A stretch of 6,269 nucleotides of DNA from Bacteroidales bacterium (GTDB lineage: Bacteria; Bacteroidota; Bacteroidia; Bacteroidales; NBLH01): assembly GCA_029933755.1 (NCBI GenBank), contig JAOZNO010000237.1, positions 1-6,269 of the forward strand. The letters are read 5' to 3'. A program made the translations under genes and the position numbers. Below the pieces are notes generated by a model that worked only from the letters and a program-made list of their open reading frames with translations, ran no database searches and was not told the DNA's origin. Each line of letters starts with the position of its first letter. Position 1 is the first letter of the stretch. Positions 1 through 6,269 of this stretch are shown in pieces.

Positions 1-312
1 GAATCCGGGAAAACTCTCAATGGCAATGTTTTCTACACTGTATCCATCAAAAGTCCTGGTATTCCTAATTATAGGATTGAAATCTCCTTTTATCTCAGGC
101 ATTTTATCCAGTTTCATACCTGTAATGATACCATTCCTGATTTTTTCAGCCCTGCTTTCCCAGGAATCAAGATCATTCCATTGTTTTGAAAAGTCTTTCA
201 TTACTAAATTGGCTTCATCTTCTGTCCAATGATGTCCCATACATAACATATCTTCCTGGGCATATCCTTTTATACCTATTAGTAAAAAGACTAAAACTAT
301 TATTTTTTTCAT
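1..312 (-). CDS. Secreted alpha/beta hydrolase, acetylxylan-esterase-like (N-terminal part, cut by window edge)
   Basis: Only the first 104 codons are present; the frame stays open to base 1. The protein starts with a clear signal peptide: MKK, a hydrophobic stretch (residues 4-14) and a GYA|QE cleavage site after residue 18, so export to the periplasm is expected. The mature N-terminus has a WTEDEA segment, a 'W..RA.KIR.GI..G' helix (about residues 51-67), then NPIIRNTR, 'FDGYSVENIAIES' and PGF at the cut. This order of motifs is what I know from the N-terminal cap of Bacteroidota and Planctomycetota alpha/beta hydrolases annotated as acetylxylan esterases or dienelactone-hydrolase-like proteins, often found in polysaccharide-degradation loci. 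The catalytic Ser/Asp/His lie beyond the window, so activity is inferred from family resemblance only. A peptidase-like (S9-type) member cannot be excluded. The gene is 93 bp downstream of the DUF2961 gene and could be its operon partner or have its own promoter. Confidence 0.75.
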   Translation of the reverse strand, partial: MKKIIVLVFLLIGIKGYAQEDMLCMGHHWTEDEANLVMKDFSKQWNDLDSWESRAEKIRNGIITGMKLDKMPEIKGDFNPIIRNTRTFDGYSVENIAIESFPGF

Positions 313-405
313 CTGTCTATATTTAATTGTTCTTATTTAAAAGTTAATAATATTCTCTTTTTCTAATTACAAATGAGCCCAGCCATATTCAGGAAGTCAT
401 GTATG

Positions 406-1917
406 TTAAAGATCTTCAATTCGTAAAAGGATTAAAGTGCTAATACTGATTTTATATTTGTTGATTAAAGAAGGTCTTTTCTTTGTTGAATTCCCTTTAC
501 CTTTTAATTTAAAAGAGTGTTCACCCGTTTTAAGTTTAAAATTACCAAAATTATGTTCGAAAAAATCACCTCCCTCACTAACCATATCTAAAATTGGACC
601 TGCCATGTGATTATCAATTAATGGTTGGTACATACCACCAAAAGGACTATCTGCAAGAATTGCTGATATTTTATAGGTTCCATCTTCCTCCACATTAAAT
701 TTAAACTCAATTTCTGCATCAGGGGTTTCTGGTGTAAAATGAACAGCAACCATTTCCTTTTTTACTTTATTTGGGGAAGCCTTCATTTCTAATGTTGATG
801 CAATCAATACTTTATATGGAGCAATTCTTTTATTGGCTACAGGTAATTCGGAATCTGAAAAAGTAATTGGAGTTTGATACCAAAATGCAACAGAGCTAAT
901 CCAGTCTGCCCTTTCAGAAGAACTTGACAATTTCTCTCCGTTATCATCAAACTTACTTCCACGATGTTCTATTGTAAATTTTAAGGATTCCTGAAATCGA
1001 ATTGGATCTAGAATGTGCCAACGGTAAGCGGTAAGCCGATCTCCAGCTAAAACCCCTTCATACAAAGAGACACCCTGGAATTGACCCGAGAATTCTCTAA
1101 ACCCCCAAGCATCTCCAAAATAATCTTCTGTGCCTGTTCCTTGAATAGATGGATTCTTCTCGCCGTCAATATAGAATCGGTCATCACCTTCTCCAAACCA
1201 ACCTGTTTGCACTTGCTGTGCGGAGTAAACGGTTCCAATATAGTTTCCTTTACCCTTGGTATTCAATATAATATGATCACCGGGTTTAGCAGGAGTTTGT
1301 TGGTGGTATCTTGAATGAAAATAAAGGATGTCATCTTCGAGTGAATCAAGCTTTTCCCAATCAACATAATAATAAAAGTATGCTGGCCCAAACCCTGGTA
1401 GTTCATTCGTTATTGTAATTTTTGCGTGTTTTTTGAATGGCATTCTCCAGAAACATGTTCTTGATCTACCATGTGAAGATATGCTTACGGGAAAGGATTG
1501 GAAGTCTTTTGTTGCTCCATGTCCAACTCCAAAAAAATCTCCTAATGGAACCTCTACACTAGGCTTTTCAGAATGATCCCAATAAATTCTAATAACTAAT
1601 GCACGTGTTGAAAATGGATTTAGTGAGGCTGATGTATTCCATATATGCTTTATAATTCCGGGTCCTTTTAAATCTGCAATAACGATGGTTTGACCTGGTA
1701 AAATTTCTTTTGAATCACCATTGCCATCAAATTTTGAATCAACACTTGAAGACCTCATACTTCGACCATTTGAAGCCTTTGTCAAATCATTTAGCAATGA
1801 ACCATTGCCAGTTTGTGCATAAGCACAATTTAGTGTTGGTAGAAAGAATAGAATGCCAATAAAAAGGCGGAACAAAGATTTGTTCTTTATAATGGATTGA
1901 GTTGATATTTGATTCAT
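406..1917 (-). CDS. DUF2961 / GH172-type secreted glycoside hydrolase
   Basis: This 503-residue protein has a signal peptide (hydrophobic residues about 16-29, AYA|QT cleavage after residue 34), so it is periplasmic or secreted. Residues about 40-360 read as a DUF2961 domain: SMRSSSVD early, 'GPGIIKHIWNT' (85-95), 'PLGDFFGVGHG' (124-134), 'GWFGEGDDRFYIDGE' (239-253), 'GTGTEDYFGDAWG' (260-272) and 'YRWH' (298-301). DUF2961 proteins are now classed in GH172, whose characterised members act on alpha-D-fructofuranosides (including difructose dianhydride I) and alpha-D-arabinofuranosides with catalytic glutamates. Glu264 in the GTGTEDYF motif and Glu287 are the likely catalytic candidates here; that assignment is inference. 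Residues about 375-503 form an additional beta-rich region resembling a carbohydrate-binding sandwich. The gene begins 24 bp after the dehydrogenase small subunit gene, suggesting cotranscription. Family assignment is strong; substrate is unknown. Confidence 0.88.
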   Translation of the reverse strand: MNQISTQSIIKNKSLFRLFIGILFFLPTLNCAYAQTGNGSLLNDLTKASNGRSMRSSSVDSKFDGNGDSKEILPGQTIVIADLKGPGIIKHIWNTSASLNPFSTRALVIRIYWDHSEKPSVEVPLGDFFGVGHGATKDFQSFPVSISSHGRSRTCFWRMPFKKHAKITITNELPGFGPAYFYYYVDWEKLDSLEDDILYFHSRYHQQTPAKPGDHIILNTKGKGNYIGTVYSAQQVQTGWFGEGDDRFYIDGEKNPSIQGTGTEDYFGDAWGFREFSGQFQGVSLYEGVLAGDRLTAYRWHILDPIRFQESLKFTIEHRGSKFDDNGEKLSSSSERADWISSVAFWYQTPITFSDSELPVANKRIAPYKVLIASTLEMKASPNKVKKEMVAVHFTPETPDAEIEFKFNVEEDGTYKISAILADSPFGGMYQPLIDNHMAGPILDMVSEGGDFFEHNFGNFKLKTGEHSFKLKGKGNSTKKRPSLINKYKISISTLILLRIEDL

Positions 1918-1941
1918 GATTAGCTCGTTTTAGATTTTATT

Positions 1942-2544
1942 TTAATTCATTAATGACCATTCTTTACCACCGGTAGCTTCATCCAAAGACATACAACCTA
2001 TTTGTACTACTGGAATAGGGTCATAAGCTAAAACCTCCTTACCAATTTTTTGACTTGTTTTGAATGCCCAAACAGCAGTACTTCTTAAATTTGTTAAAGT
2101 ATGATAAATTAAATTATTCTCTTCATTAATTTTAAATTCTTCAATTTCTTTCTGTCGCGCTTTTAAAAATTTTGCTAATAATGAATCGTATTGATTCATA
2201 TCAGCACCTGCCACATTATCACCTAAAATGTTGATAATTAAATTAATACCTTTTTTAAAAGTATCACCTTTTTTTATTTCAACAACTTCATGATAATATG
2301 AATCTATAAATTGAGGAACATCAACATCAAGAGCCCCGGGTATGTTATCCGTTGGGGGAAGTATCAGGTCTATTAATTTTTGGATTACAATTGCTTCATT
2401 TTCTAAAAAGAATTTTGGTGTCCATGAAATTTGAGATTCTTTACCGCAACTTTCTAAAATACTTAGAACAGTTGGGGTAGCTGCTATATAACCAAATGAC
2501 AAGCCCATTCTTTTTATGGCTTTTCTTCTATTCATCATATTCAT
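1942..2544 (-). CDS. Gluconate 2-dehydrogenase subunit 3 family protein (Tat-exported small subunit)
   Basis: This 200-residue protein resembles the small (gamma) subunit of membrane-associated FAD sugar dehydrogenases (gluconate 2-dehydrogenase subunit 3 family). In that family it carries the Tat signal for the complex and helps the catalytic subunit mature. Visible here are a twin-arginine motif, NRRKAIKR at residues 5-12, a hydrophobic segment (about 14-30) and LESC ending at Cys33, which could be a lipobox and anchor the protein in a membrane. The family core 'LILPPTDNIPGALDVDVPQFID' is at residues 60-81, and the C-terminus has 'YDPIPVVQIGC' followed by 'GGKEWS'. The start overlaps the stop of the GMC gene in an ATGA arrangement, indicating translational coupling and a 1:1 partnership. 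Met3 or Met4 are alternative starts and would keep the twin arginines. It has no recognisable active site of its own. Confidence 0.88.
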   Translation of the reverse strand: MNMMNRRKAIKRMGLSFGYIAATPTVLSILESCGKESQISWTPKFFLENEAIVIQKLIDLILPPTDNIPGALDVDVPQFIDSYYHEVVEIKKGDTFKKGINLIINILGDNVAGADMNQYDSLLAKFLKARQKEIEEFKINEENNLIYHTLTNLRSTAVWAFKTSQKIGKEVLAYDPIPVVQIGCMSLDEATGGKEWSLMN

Positions 2545-4226
2545 ATTTTTTTATTTATAATTTGATCAGCAGCATGATTCGCAGCTCTCGCCGTTATGGC
2601 CATATATGTTAATGAAGGATTTTGACAACCAGAAGATGTCATGCAAGAACCATCGGTTACATAAACATTTGGAACGGTATGTATTTGATTGTTTCCATTT
2701 AAAATGGATGTTTTAGGGTCTTTTCCCATACGTGCAGTACCCATTTCATGAATTCCCATTCCCAAAGGCACTTGATAGTTAAAAGGTTTGACGTCTTTAA
2801 ACCCTGCTTTTTCTAACATCTCTACAGCCTCTTGTGCTATATCTTCTCTCATTTTAAATTCATTTTCCTTCAATTCAGCATCGAAAGTAACCGTTGGTAA
2901 ATCCCATTCATCCAATTTTTCATAATTGAGCGTCATTTTATTTTCATGATAGGGTAAACACTCACCAAATCCTCCCAGACCCATTGTCCAATCACCTGGC
3001 TCCAACATTTTTTCTTTAAATTCAGCACCATATCCATATTTAGCCATATTTCCTGATGAATTCTTTCTTCCACCCGCACCCTGATAGCCAAATCCTCTTA
3101 AATAATCTTTTTTTGTTTCTTTGTTACCAAGGTTTCTAAATCTTGGAATATAGATTCCATTGGGGCGTCCACCTTTATAGTATTTATCTTTAAAGTTATC
3201 TGTTTTTCCATTTGCACCTGCACCTGTATGATGATCCATTAGATTATGACCCAATTCACCACTGTCATTTCCTAACCCATTAGGGAATCGTTCAGATTTA
3301 GATTGTAATAAAATAGAGGTAGAACCAACTGTTGATGCACAACTAAAAATAACTTTTGCGTTAAAAACTATCTTTTCTTTGGTATTGGCATCTATTACAC
3401 GAACCCCAGTTGCTTTTTTCAAGTCATCATCATAAATAATTTCATGTACTATTGAGTGTGGTCGCAATGTCATATTTCCAGTTTCTTCTGCTGCGGGTAA
3501 AGTTGATGCATTACTACTAAAATATGCACCATATGGGCAACCTCTCATACACCGATTCCTGTATAAACACCTGCTCCTACCTTTAAAACCTTCCCCACGG
3601 GTTAAATGAGCTGTTCTGCCAGGGGTTAAAACTCTATCTTTATAATTATCTGCCAGACTTTTTTTTAATTGTTTTTCAACACATTTTAATTCCATAGCAG
3701 GTTCAAAGATACTGTCAGGTAATTGAGGAAGTCCAAGTTTTTCACCACTTACTCCAATAAAACGTTCAACATGATCATACCAGGGTTCGATATTCTTATA
3801 TCTTATAGGCCAATCCACACCAAATCCATCTTTTTTATTGGCCTTAAAATCTAAGTCACTCCATCTATAGCTTTGTCTCCCCCAAGTTAATGAACGCCCA
3901 CCAACAAGATAACCTCTTATCCAACTAAAAGGTTTCGTTTCATTATATGGATGCTTCAGGTCATCTACAAAAAAATGCTTACGAGCCGCACTTGTTACAC
4001 CTCCTATGGCTTGCTTTTTTTGTCGTAGTTTTTCCTCTCTGGTTGTTTTATCCCTGAATTTAAAATCCCAGGGATCCATGTACATGGTCGGGTAATCTTT
4101 TATGTGCTCTATCATTCTCCCTCTTTCTAACACAAGGGTTTTTAAACCTTTTTCACATAATTCTTTGGCGGCCCAACCTCCTGTTATACCTGTTCCAATA
4201 ACAATTGCGTCATAGTTTTTCTCCAT
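2541..4226 (-). CDS. GMC-family FAD-dependent sugar dehydrogenase, catalytic subunit with probable [3Fe-4S] motif
   Basis: This 561-residue flavoprotein belongs to the glucose-methanol-choline oxidoreductase family and probably oxidises a sugar or glycoside hydroxyl. The FAD-binding dinucleotide fold is at the N-terminus: GTGITGG at 11-17 and LERGR at 33-37. 'GGRSLTWGRQ' (109-118) is the second flavin-contact motif. The C-terminal region has 'GIHEMGTARMG' (491-501) and 'DGSCMTSSGCQNPSLTYMA' (525-543), placing His493 and Asn536 as the probable catalytic pair, as in GMC enzymes that use His/Asn rather than His/His. Cys220, Cys226 and Cys230 have the C-x5-C-x3-C spacing of the [3Fe-4S] site in the catalytic subunit of Burkholderia FAD-glucose dehydrogenase, pointing to a dehydrogenase rather than an oxidase. 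There is no signal peptide; export with the Tat-bearing small subunit, whose gene overlaps by 4 bp, is the likely route. The start is 4 bp after the preceding stop codon. Exact substrate is unknown. Confidence 0.9.
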   Translation of the reverse strand: MEKNYDAIVIGTGITGGWAAKELCEKGLKTLVLERGRMIEHIKDYPTMYMDPWDFKFRDKTTREEKLRQKKQAIGGVTSAARKHFFVDDLKHPYNETKPFSWIRGYLVGGRSLTWGRQSYRWSDLDFKANKKDGFGVDWPIRYKNIEPWYDHVERFIGVSGEKLGLPQLPDSIFEPAMELKCVEKQLKKSLADNYKDRVLTPGRTAHLTRGEGFKGRSRCLYRNRCMRGCPYGAYFSSNASTLPAAEETGNMTLRPHSIVHEIIYDDDLKKATGVRVIDANTKEKIVFNAKVIFSCASTVGSTSILLQSKSERFPNGLGNDSGELGHNLMDHHTGAGANGKTDNFKDKYYKGGRPNGIYIPRFRNLGNKETKKDYLRGFGYQGAGGRKNSSGNMAKYGYGAEFKEKMLEPGDWTMGLGGFGECLPYHENKMTLNYEKLDEWDLPTVTFDAELKENEFKMREDIAQEAVEMLEKAGFKDVKPFNYQVPLGMGIHEMGTARMGKDPKTSILNGNNQIHTVPNVYVTDGSCMTSSGCQNPSLTYMAITARAANHAADQIINKKI

Positions 4227-4230
4227 TTTA

Positions 4231-6174
4231 TTAATTGCTTTTCAATTTATAAATATGAACATCCAATGGTTTAAATTCATCTTCTAAAATACCATTCTTA
4301 ACTGAAACCGTTCTATTTTCATTATAAACATTTTGTTCCCCGTTGTAACTTTTACTTATTAAAAATTCCGGACTAAATGTTTCTGTCTTTGAAATGTTTG
4401 CAGCAATCAAAAAAGTACCAATCGGGCTTTCCTTAATAATTGCTTGTATTGATTCATTCTTTTGTCGAAGCTCAACATTTTCCCCGAAACCGGGTGCTAA
4501 GAATAAAGGCGCAAGCTCATTTAATTCTGATAAAAGTATTTTTTGTGTATTCCATAACTCAGGGTCGTCAACTGGCAGGTTTTGGCCATAACCTTTATAC
4601 GTGTACCATAATGTTCCTTTAGCTCCATTTATCATTGCATGATAAGTCATAAATCGGTGTTCCTGAGGGTTTGGCCTACGTTGCTCCGGCCATTTAAACA
4701 TTTGTCCGCAATGCCAAACCGGTGTTTCGTTCTCTGTATGAGCATATGCTTTTTTAATATTTTTACCAACTTCGTCAATCGATCCATTTGTAATAGGATA
4801 AGTATCAACGGCCAGTATATCGCAGCATCGCCCAAATGATTTGTAAACATCTGAGTGTGTTATAACCAGGTAAGATGGATGCACTTTGTCAGCTTCGTAC
4901 GCAGCATTATATATATTGTGGATATATAGTAGATCGGCTTTATTGTATCCGGGTTCATCATACAGCATCCAACATAAAATTGCAGGATGGTCTTTATATT
5001 TACTAATAAAATCAAAATATTCTTGTGGATTTTTACCACTAACATGTACCGCGGCTAAAAGTCCAGCCTCATGGATTTTGTCTAAATCTTTAACAGATGC
5101 GACAACAAAATTATATCCTGTTTTTTTTAACTTTTCATAGTCTTCAATGGGTGCACCATAAGTTCCTATAGGGAAAAAAGCTTTACCGTTTTCATCAACA
5201 ATAGTTAAATCTTTGGTCATTCTTTCAACTAAAGCGTGTTTTTCGAGCTTGCCTTTATAGTATTTTGTTTCTGAAATAATTGTTCCGTCATTTAGTGTTG
5301 GAAAAGTTGCTTTAATAGTAAGAAAACCATCCGTTACGCTATCCAGTAAAAATTTTGCATCAAAGCCTGGTGTAACAGTTTGTTCAGCGAGCTTTCCTTC
5401 ATTCTCATGAAACAACTCAATTTTAACAGTTCCTTTCGGATTAAGCACAGAAATTTTGTATTTTGTTCCAAATGAAGCAACTAAAGTATCACCAATTGAA
5501 ACTGCTTTAAGTACTTTGTATGATTCTATATTTTCCCTAATTTTTGTTAATACGGTATCATAGTCTAAAAATCTTACTACATAACCAAAATCCCCTGTTC
5601 CCTGGTCAATTTTCAGCATTAAATTATTTGTGCCTTTTATTAAATTAACAGGAATGTAGTCATTATCGGCTTGAAGCCATCTACCATTATATTCATGACT
5701 TTCATGAACTTCTTCTCCATTAAGAAAAACCCTTACGCCATCATTACTACCGACAGAAAGAATAGTTTTTTGTTTTTTTTGCGATTCTATTTGGCAGAAT
5801 GCATAAGCCACCACCATATCTTTGGGCTTTAAATTGGTAAGATGAATTTTATCTTCCGTACTGTGTAGCTTAAACCATGTTTTTTCAATGCCTTTGTTTG
5901 CAACTATTACTTTTAACCCTTCAGTTGGGATGGCGTTTTTCTCACCATCTATTGATTCCAAATAATCGGTATAAAAACCTTTGCATTTCTTATCGTGATG
6001 ATAACTGATTGTGGAACAATCCTCACAGTTTGGGAATGGACCAACGATTAACCAATCCTTGATGTATGTGTTAGGTTCATAAATAACTGAGTCAGTTTTA
6101 TCATTATTACATGAAAATAAAATGCTTATGATGAATGTTGAGAAAAACAAAAAGAAATTTAATTTAACTTTCAT
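4231..6174 (-). CDS. Lipoprotein with jelly-roll domain and TIM-barrel glycosidase-like domain
   Basis: This 647-residue protein begins with a lipoprotein signal peptide: hydrophobic residues 6-20 and LFSC with the lipidated cysteine at 22, so it is membrane-anchored and possibly surface-exposed. Residues about 36-205 look like a jelly-roll binding domain ('DWLIVGPFPN' at 40-49, 'NDGVRVFLNGEEV' at 144-156, 'KGTNNLMLKID' at 180-190). Residues about 225-310 are beta-rich and perhaps Ig-like. From about 325 to 560 the pattern fits a (beta/alpha)8 barrel of the clan GH-A type: 'FFPIGTYG', 'GLLAAVH', 'ILCWMLYDEPG' (399-409), 'DILAVDTYP', 'PVWHCGQMF' (485-493) and 'KGTLWYTY' (519-526). Glu407 in YDEP sits where the acid/base is expected on strand 4, but strand 7 shows Gln491 near the usual nucleophile position. 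A C-terminal beta domain follows. I recognise no named GH family, so hydrolase activity is inferred. It is first in the operon, 4 bp before the GMC gene. Confidence 0.75.
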   Translation of the reverse strand: MKVKLNFFLFFSTFIISILFSCNNDKTDSVIYEPNTYIKDWLIVGPFPNCEDCSTISYHHDKKCKGFYTDYLESIDGEKNAIPTEGLKVIVANKGIEKTWFKLHSTEDKIHLTNLKPKDMVVAYAFCQIESQKKQKTILSVGSNDGVRVFLNGEEVHESHEYNGRWLQADNDYIPVNLIKGTNNLMLKIDQGTGDFGYVVRFLDYDTVLTKIRENIESYKVLKAVSIGDTLVASFGTKYKISVLNPKGTVKIELFHENEGKLAEQTVTPGFDAKFLLDSVTDGFLTIKATFPTLNDGTIISETKYYKGKLEKHALVERMTKDLTIVDENGKAFFPIGTYGAPIEDYEKLKKTGYNFVVASVKDLDKIHEAGLLAAVHVSGKNPQEYFDFISKYKDHPAILCWMLYDEPGYNKADLLYIHNIYNAAYEADKVHPSYLVITHSDVYKSFGRCCDILAVDTYPITNGSIDEVGKNIKKAYAHTENETPVWHCGQMFKWPEQRRPNPQEHRFMTYHAMINGAKGTLWYTYKGYGQNLPVDDPELWNTQKILLSELNELAPLFLAPGFGENVELRQKNESIQAIIKESPIGTFLIAANISKTETFSPEFLISKSYNGEQNVYNENRTVSVKNGILEDEFKPLDVHIYKLKSN

Positions 6175-6226
6175 AAGATTGTAATTTATGTTTTATAAGT
6201 TCACAAATGGGAATTAAGTACCCAGA

Positions 6227-6258
6227 CAAAATTAATTGTATATTTACTTTTAAGCAAC
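6227..6258 (-). promoter_or_regulatory. Bacteroidota-type promoter upstream of the operon
   Basis: On the minus strand, TAATTTTG (6227-6234) matches the Bacteroidota -7 consensus TAnnTTTG at every defined position. GTTG (6255-6258) lies 20 bp upstream, within the 19-21 bp spacing expected for the -33 element. The predicted transcription start is near 6220, which leaves a leader of about 45 nt before the ATG at 6174. It would drive the lipoprotein gene and the closely packed genes behind it. The call rests on motif and spacing alone. Confidence 0.6.
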
Positions 6259-6269
6259 TTGCATATTGT

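Noticed and set aside
20..232. Plus-strand open frame of 70 codons
   Set aside because: It lies antisense within the esterase-like gene, whose minus-strand frame has a signal peptide and family motifs; the plus-strand product has no recognisable features.
339..373. Possible second promoter for the esterase-like gene: minus-strand TAACTTTT with TTTG upstream
   Set aside because: The -7 box misses the final G of TAnnTTTG and the spacing is 23 bp, outside the usual 19-21 bp. It is not strong enough to list as a feature.
313..405. Terminator between the DUF2961 gene and the esterase-like gene
   Set aside because: I found no GC-rich hairpin followed by a T-run on the minus strand, so readthrough into the esterase-like gene remains possible.
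1047..1314. Short open frames on both strands within the DUF2961 gene
   Set aside because: They cover the conserved 'GTGTEDYF' region of the real frame and are explained as shadows of it.
1825..1833. LNC at residues 29-31 of the DUF2961 protein as a lipobox
   Set aside because: Asn at -1 does not fit a lipobox, and the AYA|Q site just after it is a good signal peptidase I site.
4394..5140. Several plus- and minus-strand open frames of 60-84 codons inside the lipoprotein gene
   Set aside because: They overlap the 647-residue coding frame, which has a continuous domain pattern; none shows a family motif or start context of its own.
6016..6027. CEDC in the lipoprotein as a haem-binding motif
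   Set aside because: A c-type haem site needs CxxCH; here Ser follows the second cysteine.
1..6269. CRISPR arrays, tRNA or rRNA genes, insertion sequences and tandem repeats
   Set aside because: No repeated units, tRNA-like folds, transposase motifs or terminal inverted repeats were seen on reading both strands; coding sequence fills almost all of the window.

Overview
The window is AT-rich DNA, probably from a member of the Bacteroidota. A marine or soil flavobacterium-like organism is a guess. The evidence is a Bacteroidota-type promoter (TAATTTTG preceded by GTTG at 20 bp), A-rich start regions without Shine-Dalgarno sequences, and protein families typical of that phylum. Every supported gene lies on the minus strand, so transcription runs from the right end of the window to the left.

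In transcription order the layout is: (1) a promoter at 6227-6258; (2) a 647-residue lipoprotein with an N-terminal jelly-roll domain and a TIM-barrel, glycosidase-like domain (4231-6174); (3) a GMC-family FAD oxidoreductase carrying a three-cysteine iron-sulfur motif (2541-4226), starting 4 bp after gene 2; (4) a gluconate 2-dehydrogenase subunit 3-like small subunit with a twin-arginine signal (1942-2544), overlapping the GMC gene by 4 bp; (5) a secreted DUF2961/GH172-type glycosidase (406-1917), 24 bp further on; (6) after a 93-bp gap, the first 104 codons of a secreted alpha/beta hydrolase of the acetylxylan-esterase-like type (1-312), cut by the window edge.

Genes 2 to 5 are packed tightly enough to be one operon, and the esterase gene may belong to it. 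All products except the GMC protein have export signals. The GMC protein probably crosses the membrane together with its Tat-bearing small subunit. The set therefore looks like an envelope-located module that hydrolyses, oxidises and possibly de-esterifies an unusual glycan or glycoside. The substrate cannot be read from the sequence. The GH172 relationship suggests alpha-D-fructofuranosides, alpha-D-arabinofuranosides or similar furanosides. The dehydrogenase pair implies an oxidised sugar product with electrons passed to a respiratory acceptor, but no cytochrome c gene is present here. No SusC/SusD pair, regulator, RNA gene, CRISPR array or mobile element is visible.
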